DNA from: Peronospora farinosa
Taxonomy: Eukaryota; Oomycota; Peronosporomycetes; Peronosporales; Peronosporaceae
Length of the DNA: 64,000 nucleotides
Direction of reading: 5' to 3'
Assembly: GCA_947646735.1 (NCBI GenBank)
Contig: CANTFK010000096.1
Location: forward strand, 1-64,000
How positions within the stretch are numbered: the first letter of the stretch is position 1; each line of letters begins with the position of its first letter. Positions 11,200 through 22,740 of this stretch are shown piece after piece. A program made the translations under genes and the position numbers. The notes beneath the pieces are model-generated. The model was not told the DNA's origin. It was given only the letters and a program-made list of their open reading frames with translations, and did no database searches.

Positions 11200-11842
11200 A
11201 TCGACCAGGTAGGCATTTAGGACTACTATAGACTGTAAACGTACGTTATAGTGTTTGTGCCGAGAAACCATAACATCCTCGACCTTTTGACTGCAAATTC
11301 CATTCATCATAGGGTTCCAGTGTATTGACTAACCGGCATGAACACTTATACTTATAGCACTTTTTCCAGGAACAACAAATGATGAGCTTTATTGTTAAGA
11401 GGAATGAAAAGAATCAGTGCTCGGAATAACGCTCGATTTCATTCCTTTCACTTGGCTGACTACCATGATGAAACAGCAGAGTTGTTGACTCTTTGATGAT
11501 ATTGATGACGGTCAAGCTGGTCAAAGCTTCGTCGTCATCATGAATGTCTTGCCTTTGCTAGTGGTTTTTGTCCTTCACCGTATCGATAGTCGGCGACAAC
11601 AGGCATTGTCGAAATCACTTGCTTATGAATCTATTTTTCCAAGTACAATTCCAGGCTTCTTTGTACGAGATTGTAGACTCGAGAAGCCATTGACAAAGTG
11701 GACGGAAGTAAATACTAGAGAACTCTAGCAAGACACTACAGTACTACTCTTAAGTCCACTACGCATCTACTCACGTGTCAACAGCAACACCACTATTTAT
11801 CCGGTCATTCCATAAGCAACGATTCATTCCTTTTGCGGCTGT
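11200..11842. other. Convergent 3' intergenic region
   Basis: Lies between the stop codons of the hydrolase (plus) and the SNF2 gene (minus). No ORF with recognisable content; it should contain both 3' ends. Confidence 0.5.
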
Positions 11843-14731
11843 TCAACATCCCATTTGAGCACTCTTGTAGTCCAAGATGACGGATGCCAGCATCATTTCA
11901 ACTGTTACTGCTTCCGACCTCTTTGTCTTCTTTCTGCCATCGCCGTGGGCGTTGAGCTTGTCCAAAATCTTGTGATTGAGTTCCGTCTTGGACTCGCCAA
12001 GTTTGTAAATGTCGTGGTCAACTGTATTTTCCGACACAAGCTTATAGATAGACACTGGCTTAGTCTGGCCAATTCGATGACAGCGGTCGCATGCTTGCTC
12101 GTCGGCGGTCGGGTTGAAATCCAGATCATGCAGTATCACAGTATCTGCGGCAGTAAGGTTGATACCGAGCCCACCCGCACGTGTAGACAACAAAAAGACG
12201 AAGATGTCTTTGTCTTCGTTGTACGTATCGATGAGTCCCTGTCGGCTTTGGACATCGGTAGACCCATCAAGCCGCAAATAGCGGTAACCCATGTGGCCCA
12301 TGAGAACTTCCAACAGATCCAACAGTTTCGTCCATTGCGAAAAAATTAAAACACGGTGGCCCTCTTTCTGTAGGTTGGGGAGTAATTTTCGCAAAAACGC
12401 AAATTTGGCAGATGCCAGCAGTGTTTCCATAGGCAACTGCAGCTGCCGTAAGTCATCGATCGCTTCGTACTGTACACAAAGATCATGCAGTTCAAAGTCG
12501 CTGTAGGACTCAAGCTCCTGGCGGACTCTGCTCATGGAGCATTGGTTGCCGAAGGCCTCTGCTCGATGCAGACATCTACTCATAGTCTCCAACACTTCAT
12601 CAGAAACAAAATGCCTGCGCAGTAAAACTGGGTGATTTGCAGCCTTGCGCAATTGCGTAAAGATAGACATCGCGCTAGGCTCACCTCCAGGTGGCGGGGC
12701 ATACGAGCCCAATAATTCTCGTAATTTACGATCAGCTTTGTGTTCCTTGCCCTTGTTTTTCTTGTGTTCCTTTGCTGCAGCTTTCACAGCCGCTTGTGCC
12801 TCTCTTCGTTCGATGACGCTTTTGAGCAAGTCGGTGTATGCTTCATGTTGATCATCGCCCACCTTGACGAGCTCGACCGAGACAATCTTTGGTACTAGCT
12901 GACTCAGCACGTATTTCTTTTCTCGCCGAAGAATAAATGGCGCCAGGATTTTACGCACTTTCTCGCATTTCTTCTCTTCGCTGCCGTCAAAAAAGCTCAA
13001 CAGCTCGTCCGAACCGTGATCGAACATGCGTGGCATGAGAAAGCTCAGCATTGTCAGCAGTTCATTAAGCTTATTCTGGATTGGAGTGCCGCTCAGAACT
13101 AATCGGGTCCGTGCGCGCAGTGCGGTAATCCGCTTGAACCGCGACGTGTTTGAGTTCTTGATACTGTGGCCTTCATCTAATATCATATAGCCAAAATGGA
13201 AGCTTCGCAAAAATGCGCGCTCCTCTTGGCAAGTATCGCGCTCAAAGTAAGCGTAAGTCGTGAGCATAATTTCAAAATCGTTGCTGTCGAGAGTGTTTTC
13301 CAATTCACGACGATGGTCCTTCGATCCATGATATGTGACAATGCGTAGCTTCGGTGCAATCCACGCAAACTCTCGTGTCCAGTTATTCAGCACACTTGCA
13401 GGTACAACGATGAGATGAGGTCCAACCGCCCGGTCGTCCGACTGCTCCAGCGATTTGAGAAGCAGCAAGAACGCAATCGTTTGTACGGTTTTGCCAAGGC
13501 CCATTTCATCCGCCAGAACGCCAGATACCTTATTTTCATGAAGCAGCAGCAGCCAGTTGACTCCAACCACTTGGTATGGCTTCAGCTCGAGCGTCTCGCA
13601 AATATCCGGGATATCGGCCTGCGTAATCACGCGTCGATCTCCGCCATTAATCGTTGCCAGCGACATGTGTGTCGCCACCTCTTCATCTGTAGCATCCGCA
13701 GACGACGTCGGGGGACTCGACGGCGTCGATTTGGTCGCATTACCCGACCAATTCTGCACCGACTGACGTAGTTTCCAAGCAATCCCTTCACACTCTTCTA
13801 GTAGCTGACCAACTTCATCATGAGATCGAGAATAATGCTCGTCTTCATCAGAGTCACCGCCATAATCATTCCTGTCTTCATCGATGTACCTCCTTCCTGA
13901 ACCAGGTTTTATTTTTTTCTTGCTCGTGAATTCATCTGCACGACTACGCCATCCATCCAAACCCGTCCGAGCCTTGTCTGACTTGTTTTTCTTGCTTAAA
14001 TTGCGTCCAAAAGCCGCCATCCAGTCCTTCGCAGCTGACGTCGAGCTCTCCAGCTCTTTCTCAAAGACATCGTCGTCTTGTCGAGGTGACGACATGTCCG
14101 AGTCCACCGTCAAGTGCTGCAAATTGTCCACGTCTTTTGTATCTGCTTCATCATCGGATTCCACAATTGCTCGTGTCCGTTTATTCCGCCGTCTCTTAGC
14201 AATAGTCACTTCCTCCTCGTCTTCAGCGTCTTCTGCTGTACTGGACGCTGTAGCATCTTCAATTTCCACCTCGTGTACCCCCTGATTCTCCTGTTTTTTC
14301 GTACTTAACTCAGCTTGTGGTCGTGCAAAGAATGAAGACACACGTCGTGTGCTTGAATCTGCAAGAACTCGATTGTTTTTATGCCGATTCGAAGCAGATG
14401 AGCTCATTGTAATGCTCGGGACGCGTGTTGGCAGCACGTGCAGCGCCACTTGAGACGGTACGACATCGGTATCCACTACTTCGTATTTTGTGAGCGTCCC
14501 ATTGGCGTAAAAAGTGTCACGGAGGCCCAATAACATCACGTCACCATGCCGAAGGATGCTCTGCTTCGTCTGTCGTGTAGCCACAATACTCGTCTTGCCG
14601 CAGCAACGCAGCGCTACCTTAGATCCACTCAGATACACAGATCCTTTACCACCACATACGCGCTCTTCGCGTCCATCGGTCGTCAGTCGAAACAATTTGC
14701 CACTTACGCTCTCCTTCACACCCAATGCCAT
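11843..14731 (-). CDS. SNF2-family chromatin remodeler, SMARCAD1/Fun30 type
   Basis: Encodes 962 residues from the ATG at 14731; the frame opens slightly upstream but without an ATG. An N-terminal ~110-residue compact region of unknown type precedes a long acidic/basic disordered linker. A two-lobed SNF2 motor follows from about residue 380: 'DEMGLGKTVQT' (motif I), 'LDEGHSIKN' (motif II), 'LSGTPIQN' (III), then 'LIFSQWTKLLDLLE' and 'LLSTRAGGLGINLT...HRIGQ' (IV-VI). The DEGH box, 'FLMPRMF' and 'LRREKKYVL' fit the SMARCAD1/Fun30/Etl1 group, which slides or exchanges nucleosomes in heterochromatin and at DNA breaks. A PIP-like 'RRVSSFF' lies near residue 130. The 3' end is convergent with the hydrolase. 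Subfamily assignment is from memory of motifs and fairly sure. Confidence 0.9.
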   Translation of the reverse strand: MALGVKESVSGKLFRLTTDGREERVCGGKGSVYLSGSKVALRCCGKTSIVATRQTKQSILRHGDVMLLGLRDTFYANGTLTKYEVVDTDVVPSQVALHVLPTRVPSITMSSSASNRHKNNRVLADSSTRRVSSFFARPQAELSTKKQENQGVHEVEIEDATASSTAEDAEDEEEVTIAKRRRNKRTRAIVESDDEADTKDVDNLQHLTVDSDMSSPRQDDDVFEKELESSTSAAKDWMAAFGRNLSKKNKSDKARTGLDGWRSRADEFTSKKKIKPGSGRRYIDEDRNDYGGDSDEDEHYSRSHDEVGQLLEECEGIAWKLRQSVQNWSGNATKSTPSSPPTSSADATDEEVATHMSLATINGGDRRVITQADIPDICETLELKPYQVVGVNWLLLLHENKVSGVLADEMGLGKTVQTIAFLLLLKSLEQSDDRAVGPHLIVVPASVLNNWTREFAWIAPKLRIVTYHGSKDHRRELENTLDSNDFEIMLTTYAYFERDTCQEERAFLRSFHFGYMILDEGHSIKNSNTSRFKRITALRARTRLVLSGTPIQNKLNELLTMLSFLMPRMFDHGSDELLSFFDGSEEKKCEKVRKILAPFILRREKKYVLSQLVPKIVSVELVKVGDDQHEAYTDLLKSVIERREAQAAVKAAAKEHKKNKGKEHKADRKLRELLGSYAPPPGGEPSAMSIFTQLRKAANHPVLLRRHFVSDEVLETMSRCLHRAEAFGNQCSMSRVRQELESYSDFELHDLCVQYEAIDDLRQLQLPMETLLASAKFAFLRKLLPNLQKEGHRVLIFSQWTKLLDLLEVLMGHMGYRYLRLDGSTDVQSRQGLIDTYNEDKDIFVFLLSTRAGGLGINLTAADTVILHDLDFNPTADEQACDRCHRIGQTKPVSIYKLVSENTVDHDIYKLGESKTELNHKILDKLNAHGDGRKKTKRSEAVTVEMMLASVILDYKSAQMGC

Positions 14732-15167
14732 GAGAATGGATGACTGGCGCACTTTAGACAATTTCGCGCAGATTGATTGGTTGAATAAAATTGGAATGGA
14801 TGCAGATGATTAGCTGATATAAGTATTATTGTCATTGGTAAAAATTAACCAAATAAAACATAAGCGAGATGATTGAGATAACTGATGATGTGAACACTGT
14901 GATATTAAATAATTTTTAAGATGCTTTCGAAAATCATAAAGAGCCGTATGTGCGTGCGTCTAGAGGAGCTTCCGTTCGCGTCCTGTTTGCAGCTGTACTA
15001 TCTCCAATTGATAATGTCATGGCCGTGTCTTTAGTTGCTGTTGTCTTTCGCCAATCATCACTGCGTACCATCTCGCAATTCAGTTCCATTGCTATTTGGA
15101 GATGTCATGGCTACAGTGACGACAAAAGTGTTTGGCAAACTTGATAATGTGTACGTGTCGCTGTCAC
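14732..15167. other. Intergenic region upstream of the SNF2 gene
   Basis: Separates the SNF2 start from the 3' end of the PX gene (both minus strand). Presumably holds the SNF2 promoter and the PX 3' end. No ORF is supported. Confidence 0.5.
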
Positions 15168-16280
15168 TCATGTCCACATTGGCTTCGAGGCTTCAGACAT
15201 ACGTACCATGTCAGATGGTCGCAGCATCTCCGATGCACGGATATACATCTTTTCAGTGTGAATTCTATCACGTGGACGAGGGGTACAGGGGGACACATCC
15301 TCCTGTTTGTTGTCAGTTGGGCTCTCTGCCTCTGTACACACGCCGTCTTTGCGTAGGAAGAGCAGCATTCGGCGGCCGCGAGCGTACTTATAAGAGCGTC
15401 GTCGGTCGACAATCTCGGTCATGCGCAAAAGCTCCTCCTCTGTGTCGTCACCGTCGCTCATATCCTCAGTCAACGAGCCTTCCGTACCTGTCGATCCGGC
15501 GCGAGAAAGAATGTCCGCTTCTGACTCAGGTTCCGGTTCGACGTCCTCAACTTCCACCTCATACTCGGCATCATCTTCTATCACGGTGGTTAATGATCCA
15601 CACTGATTGATCGGGGTCCGCTCGGACGGACTAAGATCAATCGGAAGAATCGGCTTGTGGAACGTATAGGCTCGGTGACTCGGGTCCTGTACGATAGCAC
15701 TACCGAGAAAGCCACGCAAAATGGACAATCCGACGGGGCTGATGTCACGTCGCATGAGGTAATTCTGGCTGATGAGGAGTCGGTGTAGACCCATGAGGAA
15801 ATCGAGAAATGTATCGCATCGGTGCTCGACCACCTTGCCCATCTTGTGGCGGAACTTGTGCTTCTTGGGAAAGTAGAGCTCGCTCACAAGCCCCGAGATG
15901 CGCGGGAACTCGTCCCCAAAAAGCTTAAAGTGTTCGGTGATAAGGCCACGCAACATCATAAAGTCCGAGTAGCGACGGTGTACCACCCAACTGCGACCAG
16001 TGATGGCATTCTGCACATGTACAGCAAAGATGGTCGTCTTCTTGCCAAGCTTATTGTCTGTGGACACGACGGGCTTGACGTGGTACACGGCAATGGAACC
16101 GACGTTGACCATAGAGCGCTCAATGGCAGTACCACCCATAGCCACCTGCAGCGTCTCACCACCGCGGTTCGTAGGTCGTATTACAAGTTGTGGCACGTGT
16201 TGTGGGGTCTCTTTAGGCGTGGCACGGATCGGCTGCATGCGGCGCCGCGTAGCCGTGATTGACACTTTATTGTTCGGCAT
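15168..16280 (-). CDS. PX-domain protein (sorting-nexin-like)
   Basis: Encodes 370 residues from the first ATG, at 16280. A basic, disordered N-terminus (~60 residues) precedes a PX domain at about residues 65-195. The diagnostic 'RRYSDF' (first Arg of the phosphoinositide pocket), then 'LFGDEFPRI', 'FPKKHKF' and 'RCDTFLDFLMGLHRLL' follow the order of PX helices. PX domains bind PI3P or related lipids on endosomes. The C-terminal ~170 residues are acidic and low-complexity ('EYEVEVEDVEPEPESE'), then basic; no BAR domain is visible. It is divergent from RNASEH2A, with a 1.15-kb gap. The function is inferred from the domain only. Confidence 0.8.
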   Translation of the reverse strand: MPNNKVSITATRRRMQPIRATPKETPQHVPQLVIRPTNRGGETLQVAMGGTAIERSMVNVGSIAVYHVKPVVSTDNKLGKKTTIFAVHVQNAITGRSWVVHRRYSDFMMLRGLITEHFKLFGDEFPRISGLVSELYFPKKHKFRHKMGKVVEHRCDTFLDFLMGLHRLLISQNYLMRRDISPVGLSILRGFLGSAIVQDPSHRAYTFHKPILPIDLSPSERTPINQCGSLTTVIEDDAEYEVEVEDVEPEPESEADILSRAGSTGTEGSLTEDMSDGDDTEEELLRMTEIVDRRRSYKYARGRRMLLFLRKDGVCTEAESPTDNKQEDVSPCTPRPRDRIHTEKMYIRASEMLRPSDMVRMSEASKPMWT

Positions 16281-17434
16281 ACTGTGCTGTTGCTGAGTAC
16301 TACTTGTCCTCGCTACTGCTCGACGTTTTAACAAATGAAGCGTGGTTAAGAGCTGGTCGCCTATATGTCCTCTGCAGCCTCCATCGATGGGCAGTCCAGC
16401 GCTGGCTTTTCAGGTGAGCTACCGAGGCAGGAAGAGGCATTTTATTACTCACTGCCACGCCTCTTCCACCCTGCCTCGTTTTTGTCGTATATCCGAATAT
16501 GGGGTTAGGGTGCTAGGGAGACTGAATTACATACGAATATGTCGGTGATTATACAAATTCCAGTACAAGTGCGATGTGACGGGAAGGGAATTGCATGGAG
16601 CGGCAAAAAATTCACATTTGCCCCAGTGCTTTGAAATGCTCTCCTAACTCTGAAGCGTGCAGCTGTATAAGTGGATCACGCACAACTTGCGTCCATTGTA
16701 CAAATCTCATGCATGGTGCTACCGATCTTATGGTGCCACTATAACAAGATGCAAGGTTTCAGCTGTGCCCACCGGCTTTCCATGCAGAACTAGTTTCTAG
16801 TGCAATGACCTATCTCAGCAAGCTCAAGTAACTGGTTTATCAGACGGTATCACAATGCGCACCACGACAAGCAGCAGTGGCAGGCCGTCAGCTACAATCG
16901 TGGCCTCTCTATCCCAGCGAGGACATGATATAGCAGATTTTTCTCCATCGTAACAGTTGGTGATGTTGACGACAACGACCGTTTCTTTGCGTCTCTTAAG
17001 TCTCCACGTATACAACTTACAGGCGCCAAGTCCGTTTCTGACACCGCAAACGAGCCACCAAATTATCGGGCTGTCTATTTGCGCTGGACTCAGCAGCACT
17101 CCACCACTCGAGAGCAAAGCGATACGACCAAAGGCAGCGATTCTGCATCATTTTTACATAGTTTTCTTACACTTTTGCTTCACGTGTGACTCAAAAACTA
17201 ATCTATCTCACCAGCTCACAATCTCACACTTGTCTCGCGACGACACAATTATCGAGCATATCGTTGCACCACGTCAAGCTTTGCCCCACCCTTTGGACTT
17301 CTCGCCTTAAAAATCAATATTCGTTTTAACTTATCCTTGCAGATCAGACTAAAATCAGTCGGTAAATCTTACTATAACTGACCCTTAACTGGTTAAAATC
17401 AGACTTTAAATCACGGCCAATACCGAATTGCAAA
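16281..17434. other. Divergent upstream region, PX gene / RNASEH2A
   Basis: Shared 5' region of the PX gene (minus) and RNASEH2A (plus). A minus-strand ORF at 16824-17117 has hydrophobic stretches but no recognised domain or supported start and is not called. A 56-bp imperfect inverted repeat lies at 16423-16478. Confidence 0.5.
16423..16478. repeat. Short inverted repeat
   Basis: CGAGGCAGGAAGAGGC at 16423-16438 is complementary to GCCTCTTCC...CTGCCTCG at 16460-16478, with a 3-nt bulge and a ~21-nt loop. It may be a small MITE remnant or an RNA hairpin near the PX start; no function is evident. Confidence 0.5.
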
Positions 17435-18609
17435 ATGTCTCGACCGAATCTACAGACCACGGTGCTGCTGGCCAGTGACTGTCCCGCCAATTGCCTTAAT
17501 GAGGTCCCGGTTATGTTGGGTATTGACGAGGCCGGTCGAGGTCCTGTGATGGGTCCCATGGTCTACGGTGCTGCCTATTGGCCCGTGTCCGAGAACGAAA
17601 CCATGTGCACGTTGGGCTTTGATGACTCGAAAGCCCTGAGCGCCGAAAGCAGAGCGCAATTATTTGAAAAGATGCGATCTACTGAAAGTCTCGGGTGTGT
17701 GTTATTGCTTCAAGACGCTGGCAATTTGTATGGTGGATATTGTCCATGTAACTGATTGATGACAATTGGCAGGTGGATCGTGCGACTCATTTCGGCCGCT
17801 GAGATCTCGGACAAGATGCAGCGCCAGACCAGCAATTTGAACGAAATCTCACGTGACGCAGCCATTCAATTGATCAATGAGGTGCAGAAGAAAGGAGCAG
17901 TGGTGAAGAAGGTGTTTGTGGATACAGTGGGTGACCCACGTTGGTATCAGAGCTTTTTGACTAAACACTTTAACGGAACTATCGAGTTTTGCGTTGAAAA
18001 GAAGGCTGACAGTCTGTTCAAGGTATAGAATGATTACTCCAATTCTTTGGTTGATGTGTCTGTAAGGCTGTTAACATGTGGGAGCTGTGCAGGTGGTGAG
18101 TGCTGCGAGTATTGCGGCAAAAGTGACGCGCGACCGTGTCATTAGTGACTGGAAGTGGGAGTCGGCGTTGCTTGACCTTCCAACGGACTTTGGCTCTGGA
18201 TATCCCAGTGATCCTAAGTATGCTGCAAGTATAGTTAAAAGAGAGGGATGATGTTGACGGCCGTGTCTTGTGACAGGACGAAGACTTGGTTGACAAACCA
18301 CATGGACGAAGTGTTTTTATTCCCAAACATCATCCGCTTTAGCTGGGGCACTATCGACCCGTTCTTTGAGAAGGCTGTGAAGGTCGAATGGCCTCACGAG
18401 AAGGAGCTTGACAAGGTAGGAGACGTTTGCAATGACGAAGAGGTAGAAGTTTTGTCAACTGTTTTTTTGGTGGTTGACAGGCCAATGCTCCAGCAGGGAC
18501 TCAGTCCATCGCTTCATTCCTCACTACAGCTCCAAGGAAAGCTAAACCTATAGCCACACGTGCTGCTTTCTTCACACAGAGGAATATGCACGACGTCATC
18601 GATTTCTAG
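17435..18609 (+). CDS. RNASEH2A: Ribonuclease H2 catalytic subunit A, five exons
   Basis: Exons are 17435-17694, 17773-18022, 18093-18217, 18277-18415 and 18481-18609. All introns are GT-AG, 59-78 nt, and phases join cleanly to 300 residues. RNase H2 removes ribonucleotides from DNA and RNA:DNA hybrids in the nucleus. '[17 protein letters not shown]' (Asp31, Glu32), 'VFVDTVGDP' (Asp137) and 'AAKVTRDR' (Asp184) match the four metal-binding residues of type 2 enzymes; '[11 protein letters not shown]' is also typical. The C-terminus carries a PIP-like 'QSIASFL' (residues 266-272), which could tether the enzyme to PCNA. Start and stop are clear. Confidence 0.93.
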
Positions 18610-18708
18610 GTCGACAATCATGATACAACTGTTATAAATCAATACAGACCTTTTTTCAATAAGTTAATCCTCCGGCAGGTTATCAAAATTTGCGTCCACC
18701 GAGCTCTT

Positions 18709-18923
18709 TGACATGCCAGTTGGTATGACATACAGTTTATGACATGCAACACTTAAAAGGTTCTGACATGCCCTAGTTGACAGGTTATAACAGCACGCTA
18801 GCTTAAGCACGATAGAACTCATGGTTGTTTAATTAATTCATTCTCATTTTTACCTACATCTCCAGAAGCCTCTCCAGCAAGCCCCCGAAGCCGATAGCCT
18901 CTCTGCCAGCCAAGGGCGTGTCA
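18709..18923 (+). repeat. LTR-D, 5' copy (215 bp)
   Basis: Starts TGACATGCC and ends GCGTGTCA. It aligns over its whole length to 26665-26879, with substitutions that indicate age. It begins ~100 bp after the RNASEH2A stop. Confidence 0.75.
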
Positions 18924-19149
18924 TTTTGAAATGTCAAAATTAAATCTTAATCGGACGCAAGAGAATCAACCCTTTGAGAATAACTGATCGTCTACTACTA
19001 GCCAGCCACAAAATACAAAATTAAAGGTATTATCATGGGCAGATACGACGAAACCGACTTGTCACTTGTACGGTGGTGATCTCGCAAGTCGAAGGCAAAA
19101 TTCAGCTAATACCATGTAGACGGGCACTTCGTAAAGAACTACGCGGGCA

Positions 19150-19689
19150 CACCTTCGAGCAGCTTGAGGAAGCGGTTAGACCGTCTTACCTGGTGGTGGT
19201 GATGGTCGTCGCTTCAAGCACAGTAAGTACCAACCGCTGCTGATCGCTTTGGAGCTAACCGCGCAACGAACTACTAAGACAAGAGCTACACTTACGACAC
19301 GCAGAAGCTTATACAGCTTCTCATTCGCATTCAACGAGGATGACGCCAGTTGAGACTGGGCGTCATGGTGATGCTTCAAACAGACGTCATCAGCGAGCTT
19401 AAATATACTTTAAGCTCGCACGTAGGGATACGCATCTATAGAGACGCGTATCCAATCTTTGCATTTAACCAATCAGTAGTTAAGCTTATATTTAGTTTGA
19501 GTCTATGAAATATAAGTCAGTCTTATATTTACTACATCTACTCTCACTGCGCACCCATCCATGGATATTACATTCACGAGGGTGGGTCACATACACCCAA
19601 GTGGCAGGCCTAAGGTACCTCGTACCTATTTAGGCCTGCTTGTAAAGTATTCGATACTTAACGAACCGTGTAACTTTTAGCCTGTTACA
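19150..19689 (-). repeat. Probable LTR remnant (LTR-E type), minus orientation
   Basis: Read on the minus strand it starts TGTAACAGG at 19689 and shares ordered blocks (CCTGCCACTTGGG, ACCCTCG, GACGCCCAGT) with the LTR-like sequence from 40591 on the plus strand. The 3' boundary near 19150 is approximate. No coding region accompanies it. Confidence 0.45.
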
Positions 19690-19959
19690 TAACATGCAAG
19701 TTGAGATGAACAAGTTTGAAGGGGGAAGTCAGTGGGACCATCTCAAGTGAAGCTATGACTCCAAAGCCTTGCTAAGAAAAAGAATGGACTGACGACCAAA
19801 AGAACCGTAATCTTATAGCTCTGATTGAAAGGGACCTCGCATAAGACGTACCCTCTGGTGGTCAAAGCAAGAACCAATAGTTGAACTTTTGACCGTTTCT
19901 TTACCGCTGTAGGACCAGAAGATTTCAGCGAAGATCTGGGCAACAAATCATAGAACATG

Positions 19960-20403
19960 ACAAAGCGACGGAATAAAATTGTACTGAAGTTTCCCAGCGT
20001 TTTCGTGGCTACATTCGTTTATTTGCTGAGCTTCCGCAGAACGCAGAAGTGATACCAGATGTGCAAATGCGTCGCTTAAAGCGCGGGGTTGCCGATATCA
20101 TGGCAAGATAAGCTGGCAGCGGCGGGTGTCATCCCTGATACGCTTAACGAGATGATACTTTACTTTTCATGCATTAAGAAACAAGAGAAATTACACAAGA
20201 GGCCATCTTCACAAGAAGCCGTGGATACCAAGGCGGTCGCAACAAGGATCACGCGCGTGACGCAAGAAAGAGTGAGCACAAGAGCACTTACTAACCGTGC
20301 AACAAGAAGTAAGGGACAAATCATCCGGCGAAGTCCGAAGGAGATAAGTGGTGCTCCCATCACAAGACACGATCTCATAATACTAGCGATTGCTTTGTGG
20401 TAA
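19960..20403 (+). pseudogene. Gag remnant of gypsy element D
   Basis: A frame containing 'FAELPQNAEVIPDVQMRRL' and, after a shift, 'SWQDKLAAAGVIPDTLNEMI' followed by a basic tail is typical of oomycete gypsy Gag capsid remnants. Frameshifted, without zinc knuckle; it lies between the D 5' LTR and the LTR-B insertion. Confidence 0.5.
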
Positions 20404-20469
20404 AGTCGATAATATAATTTTGGCTAGGTCCATTTAATAATTTTCTCGATAAATTCGGAGCCGAGTTAT

Positions 20470-20625
20470 CGAGACTATTCTTGCCAACGGTTGGATCCCT
20501 TTCCCATAACGGTTGGATCCCTTTCCCATAATGGCGAGACTTTTTTCCCATAACGATTGGAAATCTTTCCCATAACGGTCGGATCCCTTTATCATAACGG
20601 TTGGATTCCTGTTTCCCATTAACTC
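20470..20625. repeat. 22-bp minisatellite
   Basis: Six or seven degenerate units of CCCATAACGGTTGGATCCCTTT end about 25 bp before the LTR-B copy. It has no coding potential of its own. Confidence 0.8.
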
Positions 20626-21455
20626 ACCTACTAAAATGACTTATTGGGTGTGGTGAAGTCGATCTCAATTCATGGACGATCGAATGGAAAAGTACCGCTG
20701 ATCCAATATCGTATATTTGCTTGTTTAATAAAACGAATGAAGAAAGGATCAATGGGTTCGAATACGATGATAATATGGATCGAAACATACTTAAGGTAAA
20801 GATACATGGCATGGATCACATTTTCGAATTATATTGGATTATCATGGAATAGATCACCGTTTGGATTATACTTGATTCCATTATCGGTTGATCCAATCAA
20901 ATGGATTAAATTTGTACGGATTATACGTGAATGTGGAACAGTGGAATTTCGCAAAGTGTAGATCGCGATCCAGGTTATGTGGACCACACATTGTGGATCG
21001 ATCGCGATCCATTGTGCAGAAAACGCTATCTAGCTCAGAAAGCGATCCGAAACAGATCGCGATCCAGTTCAGATACGCGACCCGAAGCGACCGCGATTTA
21101 AGTCACAAGAATCACACGTTATGGATCGACCGCGATCCTGAACTGATACGCGATCTGATTCCGATCGCGATCCAAGGATAAGGCAAGATCGCAAGTGGAT
21201 GGGGATGGCGAAGGTATTTGGAGTGGACCACATATCGAGATCTTATTTTTCTGAAGGAACGACACGTGGTAATATATCCTGGATTACAGATAGGCAGAAT
21301 CGTAGGTTTCGGCATTTGATTGGTTAACATTAAACAAGTTCAATTTGCTTCTAAATACACATGTCGACTTCTCTATTCCGAGCAGACTATTCGGCCTCCC
21401 GACCCCAGGAGTATCGACTACAAGCGCATCCTGGATTGTTTTGGCCAGGCGAAGG

Positions 21456-22740
21456 TGTGGAGAAGTGCCAGAAGAATCGGGGTCCCTGAGGATATCACAA
21501 TAAAAAGGAAATAATCCAGGCCTCGCAAGGTTCCAAGATTCAAATGAGGTTCACCAGGGACAGGATACCAGTTACCGGGGATAGGGCACCGGGGACAGAG
21601 GTACCAGTAACTAGGGACATGGTTTCCAGTAACCGGGGAAAGAACTTCTAGTAACCGGGACAGGGTTTCCAGTAACCGGGGACAGGGTTTCCAGTAACCA
21701 GGGACAGAAGTGCCAGAGAAATTAAGTCACTTTGTAGTTATTATAATAACTGGCGTGAAAGATCTCGGTCACTCTCTCGAATGAGCGACAGGGAGTGACC
21801 AGGACCCCGAACTGGTTTAAGGTCCCGAGTTCGTAGTAGATACCAGGTTGCCCTACACTACAGCCCGAAGGCCCAGTGCCGCTAGGGCAGCCTAGAGCAA
21901 CCCCACGTGACCGGTTCACCCCAGGTGACCGGTGGACCCCAGGCAACAGGTGGACTTCAGGCGACAGGTGGACCCCAGACGACAGGTGGACCCCAGGTGA
22001 CAGGTGAACCCCAGGTGAGAGATGGGCCCCAGGTTATAGAAGTTACAAGGCTTTCTTATAGTGCAGAGACGGTACAAGTCACATGTCCTAAAAGATCCAG
22101 TTGCTCATCCACAAGTTGACACGTGGTGTCATCTAGAGCGAAGGTTAGGATTAGGCAAGAAAAGCATACCGGGTATAAGATAAATAAACACACTTGAATT
22201 TGCATTACACGTGGCAGCTTTAAGCGCCCCTTCCAAGCTTCTCCGTCGCCTCAACTCTTCTGGGCGGGATACCCTTTGGCCCCCCGACGTCAGGTGGAGT
22301 GACGGCTACAAGCAACGCAAGTTGAACCTCAGGATAGTTGGCCTGAGGTGTCAAGTAAGTGTCAACACTCTACGACCCGCTACAGGAAGCGGTTTCCCTA
22401 CGGGGAAGAATATAAAGGGGTCCAAGGACCAAGAACAGTCAGCCACCAAAGGGGTACATAGTACCAGGTGCATCGCTCTCGACTAAGTCGATTGATCCCA
22501 AGAAACCCGGTCCCAAGTGAAGTATATCCACTCGGAGACCACCAAGTCATTCTATACAAGACCAGTTCCCTAAGGCTTTTGCGTCAACCGAGGAGCAAGA
22601 CCAGCCAAGCCGACGGGTACACAAGGTGAGACCCAAGTTTAACACTACACGGTATCGGGGTACCCCCTCCGTAAGTCGGCAGTCCGGCGCTGTGTGTGTT
22701 TATGGATCTCCTACATTGTTCGAGAATCCACTCCATCACA
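21456..22740 (+). mobile_element. Solo LTR-A1 nested in LTR-B, target duplication AAGG
   Basis: A 1285-bp LTR begins TGTGGAGAAGTGCC at 21456 and ends CACTCCATCACA at 22740, flanked by AAGG at 21452-21455 and 22741-22744. Its distal ~500 bp, from ACGTGGCAGCTTTAAGCGCC, closely match the LTRs of element A. Its proximal half differs and carries two other minisatellites: ~21 bp (CCAGTAACCGGGGACAGGGTTT, 21575-21715) and 18 bp (21905-22035). Confidence 0.9.
21575..22035. repeat. Two minisatellites inside LTR-A1 (~21 bp and 18 bp units)
   Basis: The first array (21575-21715) has ~7 units of CCAGTAACCGGGGACAGGGTT. The second (21905-22035) has ~7 units of 18 bp built on CCAGGTGACAGGTGGACC and yields a spurious hexapeptide-repeat ORF. 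They occupy the position held by other minisatellites in related LTRs. Confidence 0.85.

Noticed and set aside
16824..17117. Small hydrophobic membrane protein gene
   Set aside because: No convincing start or family, and it overlaps the upstream region of RNASEH2A; composition alone is not evidence.
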